DNA of 64,000 nt from UBA7672 sp030824255 (GTDB taxonomy: Bacteria; Pseudomonadota; Alphaproteobacteria; Caulobacterales; Hyphomonadaceae). The DNA lies in NCBI GenBank assembly GCA_942493305.1, contig OW818686.1, forward strand, positions 124,001-188,000. Reading direction: 5' to 3'. Made by a program: the position numbers and the translations under genes. The notes below the pieces were generated by a model. The model was not told the origin of the DNA and made no database searches. It was given only the letters and a program-made list of their open reading frames with translations. Below, in pieces: positions 56,701-64,000 of the stretch (position 1 is the first letter of the stretch; the number at the start of each line of letters is the position of its first letter).

Positions 56701-57099
56701 ATGTTCGGACGTCGCGAGAAAGACGCTGGCCCAAAACGGTTCTGGAACTGGTTTGCCTCCGAAGCCCAGGGCTACACCAACGCCCTTGAAGCTCTCGCGC
56801 GCGGCGAATCGGACGCCGACTGGGTCTTTAACGCGCTCAACCAGCGTCTCGCCCGCATCGACGCTTCGCTTGAAGCTGATGTCGTCCGTACATTGGACGG
56901 AGCCTGCCACCTGACGATCTCCGGTTCGGATAGCGTGGTCCATGCCCTGCTCGCCGCCGCACCCGCGCTCGTCGGGTGGCGTATATCCACGCGCGCCGAA
57001 ACGGCTGACCGCCGCCGCGTGCCTTTCCGTGCCGCGCCGCGCCCGTCGATGGATTCGCTCGCCCAACCGCTGTCGGGCCATCATGAAGCCTGGGCGTAG
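56701..57099 (+). CDS. Hypothetical protein, W-rich N-terminus, AP..GW motif
   Basis: From ATG 56701 (GGAG upstream) the 132-residue product begins 'MFGRREKDAGPKRFWNWFAS' and contains 'LARIDASLEADVVR', 'LTISGSDSVVHALLAAAPAL', and 'VGWRIST'. This recalls an uncharacterised bacterial family with 'FWxWF ... AP..GW' blocks, which usually continues further; here the frame ends soon after and the tail is Arg/Pro-rich. A truncated or diverged member is possible. It lies between the HIG1 terminator and the MMAB gene. No function can be given. Confidence 0.6.
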   Translation: MFGRREKDAGPKRFWNWFASEAQGYTNALEALARGESDADWVFNALNQRLARIDASLEADVVRTLDGACHLTISGSDSVVHALLAAAPALVGWRISTRAETADRRRVPFRAAPRPSMDSLAQPLSGHHEAWA

Positions 57100-57145
57100 C
57101 GCCCGGCATTGACCGCTCACGCACGCCAGTGCGATGCCTGCGGTC

Positions 57146-57724
57146 ATGGTTGTCCTGAACAAGATCTATACGCGCACAGGTGATGACGGCACGACCGGCC
57201 TCGCCACCGGAGAACGCGTCGAGAAGTGGAACCTCCGCGTCGAAAGCTATGGCGCGGTAGACGAGACGAATTCCGCAATCGGCGTCGCCCGCCTGCATGC
57301 CGGGTCGGATCTCGATCTCGACGCCATGCTGGGCCGCATACAGAACGATCTCTTCGATCTCGGCGCAGACCTCGCCACGCCTGAGCGTGAGAAGCCGCTG
57401 GGGTGGGAGCCGCTGCGCATCGTCGCGGCGCAGGTCACGCGTCTCGAAACCGAGATTGACCTGATCAACGCCCCAATCCCCCCGCTTAACAGCTTCATCC
57501 TGCCCGGCGGCTCGGCGCTCGCCGCGCACTTGCATGTTGCACGCACAATCTCGCGGCGCGCCGAGCGGCTGATCGCCCAGCTGGCCGCAGCGCCGGACGA
57601 AAAAGTCTCGCCCGAGGCCCTCGCCTACGCCAACCGCCTCTCGGACTTCCTGTTTGTCGCGGGCCGCCGAGCAAACGCCAATGGAGCCAGCGACGTCCTC
57701 TGGGTTCCCGGCGCCAACCGCTAG
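57146..57724 (+). CDS. Cob(I)yrinic acid a,c-diamide adenosyltransferase (PduO/MMAB type)
   Basis: The enzyme adenosylates cob(I)alamin to make AdoCbl, needed by methylmalonyl- and ethylmalonyl-CoA mutases. The 192-residue product begins 'MVVLNKIYTRTGDDGTTGLA' with the ATP-binding signature, followed by 'VESYGAVDETNSAIGVARL', 'LFDLGADLATP', 'FILPGGSALAAHLHVARTIS', and 'RRAERLIAQL'. An ATG at 57134 is four codons earlier and cannot be ruled out. Neither has a strong ribosome-binding site. The link to the Mcd gene at 44047 is metabolic, not positional. Confidence 0.93.
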   Translation: MVVLNKIYTRTGDDGTTGLATGERVEKWNLRVESYGAVDETNSAIGVARLHAGSDLDLDAMLGRIQNDLFDLGADLATPEREKPLGWEPLRIVAAQVTRLETEIDLINAPIPPLNSFILPGGSALAAHLHVARTISRRAERLIAQLAAAPDEKVSPEALAYANRLSDFLFVAGRRANANGASDVLWVPGANR

Positions 57725-57859
57725 GATTGCCGCGCAGCCTTTGCAGCGAATGACAAAATCCCGCCTAGTTCGGGGTTAACTTCTCTGGACAAGGATCGGG
57801 GATCGGATTCTGCTAGGTCTCCTTCCTGATTTGCTGTGCCCGTGTTCGGGGGATGCGCG

Positions 57860-59065
57860 TTGAGACTTCTCGCTCTTTGCCTGTCGATGTGTGTCGCCGC
57901 GCTGGCTCCCGCCACCGCGTACGCGCAGCTGACCAAGGAAGCCCAGGCAATCCACAATTTCGCTGAGGAACTCGACAACGCCGCGACAGCGCCGGATTTC
58001 GTTGGCCTCGCCGTCGCCGTCGTGAAGAAAGGCGAGATCGCCCTGATGCGCACCTATGGCGTGCGCGAAGCCGGCGGCAAAGAGAAAGTGACCCCCGACA
58101 CCGTTTTCCGCATCGCCTCGCTCTCGAAGGGCTTTGCCTCCACCCTCGCCGTGCTCGAACAGTCCGAAGGCAAACTTGACCTGTCGACGCCGGTCGTAAG
58201 CCTCGTGCCCGAGTTCAAACTGCGCAAGAAGGGCGACGCCGCGAGGGTCACGTTTGAGGATGTGCTGGCGCACCGCACGGGCCTGCCGCCCTACGCCTAC
58301 GACAACCTGCTCGAAGCCGGCACCCCGCCCGCCACCATCCTCGCCGAGTACGGTAAGGTGAAGCAGACCTGCAGCCCTGGGGAGTGCTTCACCTACCAGA
58401 ACGTCGCCTTCAACATGATCGCCGCCGCGATTGAGAAAGCGTCCGGCAAGTCCTTCCCAGCTGAGCTGCAGGATCGCGTTTTCACCCCGCTCAACATGCG
58501 CACGGCGTCCGTGGGCCTGCGTCCACTGATGGCGACCGGCAACTGGGCCCGTCCGCACAAACGCGCCGGCATGGGCTGGGTCTCCGTTCCGGTGACGGAC
58601 TACTATTACAAGGTGCCGGCCGCCGGCGGCGTCAACGCATCGATCACGGACCTGTCGCGCTGGCTGATCGCGCAGATGGGCCATCGCCCGGATGTCCTCT
58701 CGAAAGCCGTGCTGGACGAGGCGCATCGCCGCCGCATCGGCACGCCGCCAGAAACATCCCGCCAGCGTTCGCTGAAGACCCCCGTATCCGACACGTCCTA
58801 CGGTCTCGGCTGGCGCACCTACACCTATGCCGGCAAGAAGCTGATGACGCATTCCGGCTCGGTCGAGGGCTACATCGCCCAGATCGCCTGGCTGCCCGAG
58901 CAGGACACCGGCATCGTCATTCTCTCCAACACGCGCGGCTCGCGCGCCTCGAAGATCATGCCCACCTGGCTCGATTACCAGCTCGGCCTGACAAAGACTG
59001 ACTGGTTTCGCCTGGGCGAGATCACCGAGGCGGCAAACACCCCTACAATCGCCAGCGGCGACTGA
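57860..59065 (+). CDS. Exported serine hydrolase, beta-lactamase/AmpC-like family
   Basis: The best start is TTG 57860, with GGGGGA 6 bases upstream, giving 401 residues and a signal peptide 'MRLLALCLSMCVAALAPATA'. Earlier GTG codons (57836, 57842) extend the frame without a ribosome-binding site. Class C-type serine hydrolase motifs are present: SxxK in 'RIASLSKGFAST', YxN in 'FTYQNVAFN', and HSG in 'MTHSGSVEGY'. The family includes esterases, D-aminopeptidases and penicillin-binding enzymes, so beta-lactamase activity is only one option. It is followed 59 bp later by an S9 peptidase. Confidence 0.88.
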   Translation: MRLLALCLSMCVAALAPATAYAQLTKEAQAIHNFAEELDNAATAPDFVGLAVAVVKKGEIALMRTYGVREAGGKEKVTPDTVFRIASLSKGFASTLAVLEQSEGKLDLSTPVVSLVPEFKLRKKGDAARVTFEDVLAHRTGLPPYAYDNLLEAGTPPATILAEYGKVKQTCSPGECFTYQNVAFNMIAAAIEKASGKSFPAELQDRVFTPLNMRTASVGLRPLMATGNWARPHKRAGMGWVSVPVTDYYYKVPAAGGVNASITDLSRWLIAQMGHRPDVLSKAVLDEAHRRRIGTPPETSRQRSLKTPVSDTSYGLGWRTYTYAGKKLMTHSGSVEGYIAQIAWLPEQDTGIVILSNTRGSRASKIMPTWLDYQLGLTKTDWFRLGEITEAANTPTIASGD

Positions 59066-59124
59066 CATCGGCTTGCATCTGTCATCAACGCCCGCCATGG
59101 TCCGCCCAGCTTAGGGAGGGCGGC

Positions 59125-61116
59125 ATGCTCAGATTTTCACTTGTGGCTTCAGCAGCGGTTCTCGCTTTGGCCGCCTGCCAGCCGGCGGCTGAAACAGCCG
59201 TCGCGCCCACGCCGCATCAGACGTATGACGCAAAGGCCTTCTTCGACACCACCGCCGTCTCGATGGCCGCGCCGACGCCGTTGGCCTTCTCTCCCGATGG
59301 CGCGAACGTGCTGGTAGCCACCGACAAGTCCGGCGTCTTCAACGCCGCCGCCCTGCCCGTCGCCGGCGGCGAAGCGAAACCGCTGACCACGTCGACAACA
59401 AACGCCGTCTTCGCCATCAGCTATTTCCCGACTGACGATCGCATTCTCGTCTCGTCCGACGGCGGCGGCGACGAACTCAGCCACATCTACGTCCGCGAGG
59501 CCGATGGCACGCTGAAAGACCTGACGCCGGGCGACAAGCATATCGCGCAATTCGTGGGCTGGTCGGGCGACGGCAAGACGTTCTGGCTCGCCACCAACGA
59601 GCGCAACCCGCAGATGTTCGACGTCTACGCCTACGACGCCGCCGCCTTCACGCGGAAACTCGTGTTCGAGAACACGGGCTTCTATCCCGCCGCAGTCTCC
59701 AATGACGGCCGCTGGCTGGCGCTCGACAAGCCGACCACCGCCGCCGACTCGGACGTCTACCTCGCCGACCTCACCAAGCCCGCCAAGCAGACGCCGGTTC
59801 TCGTGACGCCGAACGATGCCATCGTCGCCTACGGCGCCTACGAATTCACGCCGGACTCCAAGCAGCTTGTCTATGGCACGGACGAGCATGGCGAGTTCAC
59901 GCAGGCCTGGACCCACGATCTCGCCACCAGCGAGAAGAAGGAACTGCTCAAGGCAGACTGGGACGTCTCGTTCGTCACCTACTCGAACTCCGGCCGTTAC
60001 CGTGTCTCCGCAATCAACGAAGACGCCTCGACAAAGCTCACCATTCTCGATCAGACCACCAGCGCCCCGCTCGCCCTCACCGGCGTTCCGGCCGGCGACG
60101 TCAATGGCGTGCGCTTCAATCGCGATGAAACGAAGATCGCCTTCACGGTCGCGTCCGACACCTCGCCCGCGGACGTGTTCGTGGCTGATCTCGCCACCGG
60201 CGCCGCCACGCGCCTCACCACCAACCTCAACCCCGCCATCGCCGAGACCAACCTCGTTGACGGCCAGATCGTCCGCTACAAGTCGTTCGACGGCCTCGAC
60301 ATCCCGGCTATCCTGTTCATGCCGAAAGGCGCCAGCGCGGATGCCAAAGTCCCCGCTGTCGTCGACGTCCATGGCGGGCCTGGCGGCCAGAGCCGCAAGG
60401 GCTACACGGCGCAGTACCAGCACCTCGTCAATCACGGTTACGCCGTCCTGCGCGTGAACAACCGTGGTTCGTCGGGCTACGGCAAGACCTTCTTCCACAT
60501 GGACGACAAGAAGCACGGCGAGGTCGATCTCGACGACGTCGTGTATGGCAAGAAGTACCTGCAATCGCTCGACTGGGTTGATGGCGAGAAGGTCGCCATC
60601 ATGGGCGGCTCCTATGGCGGCTACATGGTCGCTGCAGCCCTCGCCTTCCGCCCGGAAGAGTTCACCGCTGGCGTCGATATCTTCGGCGTCACCAACTGGA
60701 CGCGTACGCTGCAGGAGATCCCGCCATGGTGGGGCGCCCAGAAAGACGCCCTCTATGACGAGATGGGCGACCCGGCCACCGACGCAGAGCGTCACACGCG
60801 CATCTCGCCGCTGTTCCACGCCGCCAACATCAAGAAGCCGCTGCTGGTGATCCAGGGCGCCAACGACCCGCGCGTGCTGCAGGTCGAAAGCGACGAACTC
60901 GTCGCCGCCGTGAAGAAGAACAACGTCCCCGTCGAATACGTCATCTTCCCCGACGAGGGCCACGGCTTCCTCCGCAAGGAAAACCGCATCACCGCATCCA
61001 ACGCCTACCTCACCTTCCTCAACCAGCACCTGAAAGGCATCACGCCGCCGGAAGGCGCGTATGTGTCCCCCGCAGCCGCGCCTGCTCCGGCAGCGCCCGC
61101 CGCTCCGGCGCAGTAG
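59125..61116 (+). CDS. S9-family prolyl oligopeptidase-like peptidase, lipoprotein
   Basis: The 663-residue protein has a lipoprotein signal 'MLRFSLVASAAVLALAAC' (Cys 18). An N-terminal beta-propeller with WD-like repeats ('LAFSPDGANVLVATDKSGVF', 'AVSNDGRWLALDKPTT', 'YEFTPDSKQLVYGT') precedes the alpha/beta hydrolase domain: nucleophile in 'IMGGSYGGYMVAAAL', Asp in 'IQGANDPRVLQ', and His in 'FPDEGHGFLRKE'. Such enzymes release di- or oligopeptides with Pro or acyl amino acids. The C-terminal 20 residues are Pro/Ala-rich. It follows the serine hydrolase gene on the same strand and may be co-transcribed. Confidence 0.93.
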   Translation: MLRFSLVASAAVLALAACQPAAETAVAPTPHQTYDAKAFFDTTAVSMAAPTPLAFSPDGANVLVATDKSGVFNAAALPVAGGEAKPLTTSTTNAVFAISYFPTDDRILVSSDGGGDELSHIYVREADGTLKDLTPGDKHIAQFVGWSGDGKTFWLATNERNPQMFDVYAYDAAAFTRKLVFENTGFYPAAVSNDGRWLALDKPTTAADSDVYLADLTKPAKQTPVLVTPNDAIVAYGAYEFTPDSKQLVYGTDEHGEFTQAWTHDLATSEKKELLKADWDVSFVTYSNSGRYRVSAINEDASTKLTILDQTTSAPLALTGVPAGDVNGVRFNRDETKIAFTVASDTSPADVFVADLATGAATRLTTNLNPAIAETNLVDGQIVRYKSFDGLDIPAILFMPKGASADAKVPAVVDVHGGPGGQSRKGYTAQYQHLVNHGYAVLRVNNRGSSGYGKTFFHMDDKKHGEVDLDDVVYGKKYLQSLDWVDGEKVAIMGGSYGGYMVAAALAFRPEEFTAGVDIFGVTNWTRTLQEIPPWWGAQKDALYDEMGDPATDAERHTRISPLFHAANIKKPLLVIQGANDPRVLQVESDELVAAVKKNNVPVEYVIFPDEGHGFLRKENRITASNAYLTFLNQHLKGITPPEGAYVSPAAAPAPAAPAAPAQ

Positions 61117-61137
61117 AACGCGACGACTGGAAGCACG

Positions 61138-61250
61138 CCCTCGTCCTTCGAGACGCCGCTACGCGGCTCCTCAGGATGAGGGCTTTCAGCGTTTAGATGG
61201 TAGGATACCCCTCATCCTGAGGAGCGCACAAAGTGCGCCTCTCGAAGGAG
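61138..61250. repeat. Pair of intergenic palindromes after the S9 peptidase gene
   Basis: Two palindrome units face each other: 61138-61182 (CCCTCGTCCTTCGAGACGCC to TCCTCAGGATGAGGG, with a GCCGC/GCGGC inner stem) and 61208-61250 (CCCTCATCCTGAGGAGC to GCCTCTCGAAGGAG, with a GCGCAC/GTGCGC inner stem). Their outer arms are reverse complements of each other. This is the well-known 'CTTCGAGA ... CTCAGGATGAGG' repeat class of alphaproteobacteria. It lies between convergent genes and could terminate transcription. Confidence 0.75.
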
Positions 61251-61289
61251 TTCGCCGCGGTCTGCGGACGGCAGGCTCACTGACGTGAG

Positions 61290-61748
61290 CTACATCCCCT
61301 GCACGCTTCCACCGCCCTGAACACGCTGCCGCGCCAGCGCGCTATCCATCGGCGAAAGCCCCAGCCGGTCCGTCATCTGGCGCATCAGCGAATCCTCGTG
61401 TGGATCGCGCGTCCCGTCTGCCAGCACCACGCGCCACAGCGCCTCGACGATGCCGATGCGATCCTCGATCGCGATCGTTGTGCGGATCGCCTTGGTGAAC
61501 TGGTAGAGATCGATGGATTCGCTCTCGGCTTCCTCGCCGTCCTGACGCAGCATCCGCGCCTCGGCCTTTCCGAGCTTGTAGCGCGCCATCAGCACTTCAT
61601 CGACGACGTCCTGCTCGTCCGCGCCATAAGCGCCATCCGCGCGGGCTGCCATCACGAGCACCGCAGCGATCGCTGAACGCGCATCATCTTCGGGAAGATC
61701 AGAAGGTGCGGTCGCCCGCAACAGACGTTTGAAAAAATCCTTTGCCAT
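61290..61748 (-). CDS. TerB-family tellurite resistance-like protein
   Basis: The 152-residue all-helical protein has the TerB pattern: 'DDARSAIAAVLVMAARADGA', 'YGADEQDVVDEVLMARYKLG', 'IDLYQFTKAIRTTIAIEDRI', 'GIVEALWRVVLADGTRDPHE', and 'DSLMRQMTDRLGLSPMD'. Acidic residues at helix ends (ADG, DPHE) are the metal-binding features of TerB. The family is linked to stress and tellurite response, but here it stands alone without other ter genes. It converges with the S9 peptidase gene across the palindromes. Confidence 0.85.
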   Translation of the reverse strand: MAKDFFKRLLRATAPSDLPEDDARSAIAAVLVMAARADGAYGADEQDVVDEVLMARYKLGKAEARMLRQDGEEAESESIDLYQFTKAIRTTIAIEDRIGIVEALWRVVLADGTRDPHEDSLMRQMTDRLGLSPMDSALARQRVQGGGSVQGM

Positions 61749-61834
61749 CGGGTTTATGTGGCGCGTTTAGCCTGCTCCGGCAACCCGAGAGGTCATGGCA
61801 ATTCCGTGACGAAAGCCGCGTTGGGGACCGTATG

Positions 61835-62710
61835 TCAGCCCTTCGGCGGATTGAAGATCGCCGCCACCGTCTCTGCATCCACCCCAAGCGCTCCAAACAC
61901 AGGCGCGAACGTCTTGAAGCGCGTCGCATCGTCGGGCCCCAAGGTGATCCCGCCATCCACCACGAGTGCATGGCCCGTCACGAAGCTCGCCCCGTCAGAG
62001 CCGAGATATAAAGCTGCCTCCGCAATGTCCGATCCACGCCCGCCGCGCGGGATGGGCTGCGTGTTCTTGCTCGCTTCCGCCAGCGCATCGATGCGCGTCT
62101 CGGCCAGCTGTCGCGGAATGCCGAAGGACGCCGCAAAGATGTTCGTCGCGATCATGCCGGGGCAGATGCAGTTCACGCGGATGTTCTCCGGCCCCAGCTG
62201 GGCTGCCGCCGCATGCGTCATGTGCACCACCGCCGCCTTGGCGATCGAATACAGCAGCGGGCCATATCCCGTGCGCAATCCGGCGATCGACGCCGTGGAG
62301 ATGATCGACCCCTTGCCCTGCTCGCGCATGATCGGCACGGCGTACTTCATCCCGAACAGCGCCGCGCGCACGTGCAGGTGCATCACGCTGTCAAAGCCTT
62401 CGGCTGTCACGCCATCGGCCATCTCGCGCGCGCCGCCCGTCCCTGCATTGTTGAACAGGATGTCGAGCTTGCCGAATTCGGATTTCGCGGCATACACCGC
62501 CGCCGCGATATCCGCCTCCTGCATCACGTCACAGCGGACAAAGCGCACCTTGTCCTTGTGCTCGTGAACGATCTGCGCGCCCTTGTCTTCCTGCAGGTCG
62601 GCCGCGATCACCTGCGCGCCTTCCGCGATGAACAGGTCCACGGTTGCGCGGCCAATGCCGCTCGCCGCGCCGGTGACCACCGCCACCTTGCCGTCCAGCC
62701 GTCCCGCCAT
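61835..62710 (-). CDS. SDR-family oxidoreductase
   Basis: From ATG 62710 the protein is 291 residues with 'GKVAVVTGAASGIGRATVDL' (TGxxxGIG), 'LFNNAGTGG' (NAG), the catalytic Ser in 'SIISTASIAGLRTGYG' and YxxxK in 'LLYSIAKAAV', then 'NCICPGMIATNIF'. All classical SDR catalytic residues are present, in contrast to the SDR at 16973. A C-terminal extension after 'VVDGGITLGPDDATR' adds about 25 residues ('FGALGVDAETVAAIFNPPKG'). Cofactor preference and substrate are unknown. No clear operon partner: 3' neighbour is TerB-like (86 bp gap). Confidence 0.9.
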   Translation of the reverse strand: MAGRLDGKVAVVTGAASGIGRATVDLFIAEGAQVIAADLQEDKGAQIVHEHKDKVRFVRCDVMQEADIAAAVYAAKSEFGKLDILFNNAGTGGAREMADGVTAEGFDSVMHLHVRAALFGMKYAVPIMREQGKGSIISTASIAGLRTGYGPLLYSIAKAAVVHMTHAAAAQLGPENIRVNCICPGMIATNIFAASFGIPRQLAETRIDALAEASKNTQPIPRGGRGSDIAEAALYLGSDGASFVTGHALVVDGGITLGPDDATRFKTFAPVFGALGVDAETVAAIFNPPKG

Positions 62711-62781
62711 GCGCGCCTCCTGATGTGTTTTCCTCACCCTAGCGCGCGGCGCAGCCCGGCCAAGCCGTCAGGCCGTTCGCA

Positions 62782-63081
62782 TCACGACCCAGACTGGGGC
62801 TTCGTGTAGGCGTCGAAATTGTTGATGTACGCGTCCAGATTGCCCTCCAGCATCTGCCGGAAGCCCTCGACGAAATAGTCGGCGATCTCCTGCTTCTTCG
62901 CGCCCATCGCCTCGCCGGACGTATAGCCGCCCGCAGACAGCCACGCGCAGAACCGCGCCGAGGCAAACAGCATCGACGCATTCACCATCTCGCGCGGCGC
63001 TGTGCCATCGAGCTGCTCGTTGGACAGATTTATGTGCGCATCCGCGCGGGCGTAGAAGGCGTCGTCGAAGGCGTCGGCCAT
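62782..63081 (-). CDS. DUF3144-family protein
   Basis: The 99-residue protein starts at ATG 63081 ('MADAFDDAFYARADAHINLS') and shows the DUF3144 pattern 'NEQLDGTAPREMVNASMLFA', 'ARFCAWLSAGG', and 'KKQEIADYFVEGFRQMLEGN' ending 'LDAYINNFD'. These proteins are small, helical and of unknown function. It is 73 bp downstream of the alpha/beta hydrolase gene on the same strand, and 71 bp upstream of the SDR gene, so the three may be co-transcribed. A longer frame upstream is a shadow. Confidence 0.85.
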   Translation of the reverse strand: MADAFDDAFYARADAHINLSNEQLDGTAPREMVNASMLFASARFCAWLSAGGYTSGEAMGAKKQEIADYFVEGFRQMLEGNLDAYINNFDAYTKPQSGS

Positions 63082-63154
63082 GGAAACTCCTGAAACTCTC
63101 TGCAGACCTAGATAGGGGACGACCCACCCTCTCCGCCAGTCACAGCCGCGCCAG

Positions 63155-64000
63155 CTACTGCGGGTCCGGTATCGGCCCCACATTGGTCTTTCGTGACACC
63201 AGGTTGAAGAAGTGGAACACCTTCTCGATGTTCTCCCGTCCGCGCCGGATGAAGAACTCGTGCTCCAGCCCCGGAAACTCCAGATAGACGTGCTGCGCGC
63301 CCACGCCCTGCAATTGCCGCACGGCGGCGCGCGAGGCGTCCTTGCGCACCACAGTGTCCTCCGCCCCATGCATCACCAGCACAGGCATGCCCTTCAGCCG
63401 CTCCGCCGGCGCATTCGGCCCAATCCCCCCGCCCGCGATCGGCGCGATCCCGGCCCAGATCGTGTTGTGCTTGGCGCCAAGGAAGAAAGTCCCGAACGCC
63501 CCCATCGAATGCCCCATCAGATAGATGCGATCCGGATCGACATTGAACCGCTCGCGCACCATGCCCATCACGGTCATGGCGTCATGCTCCGAGAGTTCGT
63601 TTGTCGCCCACTTCGCGCCCGTCGCCGGATTCACGTCCGCCGTCTCCACCGGCGCAGGCGTGCCGCGTGGCGGGCCCCATCCGCCGAACGTCGAATACCC
63701 CATCGGCGCCAGCACGATGTAGCCATCGCGCTGCGCGAAATCCGTCGTCCCGTCGAACAGCATCTGCTGCAGCGGCGTCACCCCGGCGCCATGCAGGTCC
63801 ACGATCAGCGGCCACTTCTCAGCCGGGTCATACCCCTCCGGCACGAACAGCGTGAACGGCATCCGCGCATTCGCAGCGTCCAGCTCATAGCCGCACATCA
63901 GGATGCGTTTCTGGCTCGCCGTCAGCGGCGGCTGGGCCGAGCGCGGAATGTTGGCCCGCTGCGCGATGGCATCGTTCGGATCCGTCGACGGCGGCGGCTG
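63155..64000 (-). CDS. Alpha/beta hydrolase (PHB depolymerase/peptidase-like), 5' end outside window
   Basis: The frame is open to the right edge, so the N-terminus is missing; 281 residues are visible. They show an esterase of the Dienelactone hydrolase/PHB-depolymerase branch: 'MPFTLFVPEGYDPAEKWPLI' followed by 'VDLHGAGVTPLQQ' (oxyanion region), nucleophile in 'IYLMGHSMGAFGTF', Asp in 'VMHGAEDTVVRKD', and His in 'FPGLEHEFF'. The visible N-terminal part is Pro/Ala/Ser-rich and may follow a signal peptide that lies beyond the edge. Substrate is unknown. Confidence 0.85.
   Translation of the reverse strand, partial: QPPPSTDPNDAIAQRANIPRSAQPPLTASQKRILMCGYELDAANARMPFTLFVPEGYDPAEKWPLIVDLHGAGVTPLQQMLFDGTTDFAQRDGYIVLAPMGYSTFGGWGPPRGTPAPVETADVNPATGAKWATNELSEHDAMTVMGMVRERFNVDPDRIYLMGHSMGAFGTFFLGAKHNTIWAGIAPIAGGGIGPNAPAERLKGMPVLVMHGAEDTVVRKDASRAAVRQLQGVGAQHVYLEFPGLEHEFFIRRGRENIEKVFHFFNLVSRKTNVGPIPDPQ

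Noticed and set aside
59149..61029. 626-codon open frame antisense to the S9 peptidase gene
   Set aside because: The plus-strand frame has clear protease motifs and a lipobox; the antisense frame is a codon-bias shadow rich in Gly, Val and Arg.
1..64000. tRNA, rRNA, CRISPR, prophage or insertion sequence
   Set aside because: I found no cloverleaf-like gene with CCA context, no spaced identical direct repeats, and no transposase, integrase or phage structural gene on either strand.

Overview
The window is high-G+C, densely packed bacterial DNA (about 65 genes in 64 kb). It has no transposase, integrase, phage gene, rRNA, recognisable tRNA or CRISPR array. The content points to an alphaproteobacterium of the Caulobacterales, most likely Hyphomonadaceae-like. 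The signs are a CcrM-type GANTC methyltransferase with a RAMA-type tail and a GANTC/CtrA-like promoter, a methylsuccinyl-CoA dehydrogenase of the ethylmalonyl-CoA pathway, ETF-QO next to a family-4 uracil-DNA glycosylase and IspE, a HIG1 protein near a cobalamin adenosyltransferase, and many lipoproteins and exported peptidases. The taxonomic call is inference from gene content.

Layout. 1-3600: NAD biosynthesis (nadA, a coupled exported protein, nadB, nadC). 3626-7253: SleB-like wall hydrolase, exported unknown, PhoX-family protein, with the only gene-free stretch over 300 bp (4718-5209). 7328-12556: ppdK and glyS. 12557-20643: a block of small genes separating glyS from glyQ, holding two lipoprotein glutathione-S-transferase homologues, two DUF2314 proteins, a glutaminyl cyclase, a dienoyl-CoA-reductase-like SDR and small membrane or exported proteins. 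20644-23224: glyQ and a soluble double-PAS chemoreceptor. 23240-27921: small membrane proteins, TrmN6-like methylase, DUF2007 protein, polyprenyl diphosphate synthase, WecA/MraY-type transferase and ispE (isoprenoid and envelope lipid carriers). 27918-34520: two TPR lipoproteins, ETF-QO and uracil-DNA glycosylase. 34607-41976: DUF3012 lipoprotein, an unknown, radical SAM protein with an SOS-like upstream repeat, LprI-like protein, ccrM, DHFR-fold protein, alkylsulfatase-like hydrolase, and a divergent HxlR/GST pair. 41978-53792: cytochrome P460, two related exported proteins of unknown function, Mcd, AbgT-family transporter, M14 peptidase, YciB and an SGNH hydrolase. 54014-61116: two tandem lipoprotein methyltransferase-fold proteins, DUF6438 lipoprotein, HIG1, MMAB/PduO, serine hydrolase and S9 peptidase. 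61290-64000: TerB-like, SDR, DUF3144 and an alpha/beta hydrolase running off the edge.

How genes connect. Mcd feeds electrons through ETF to ETF-QO and the quinone pool, and the cobalamin adenosyltransferase would supply AdoCbl to the mutases of the same assimilation route (family knowledge plus inference). IspE, polyprenyl diphosphate synthase and the WecA/MraY-like enzyme form an isoprenoid-to-lipid-carrier theme. The M14, S9, serine-hydrolase and SGNH enzymes plus the AbgT-type transporter suggest a lifestyle of extracellular peptide and ester scavenging.

The most distinctive signals are: a perfect 11-bp hairpin that buries the Shine-Dalgarno of the AbgT-type gene, tandem lipoproteins built on normally cytosolic folds (GST and class I methyltransferase), a ccrM promoter with a CtrA-like box and four GANTC sites, and a three-part GTTC-type repeat before the radical SAM gene. 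I saw no defence island or other clearly new multi-gene system.
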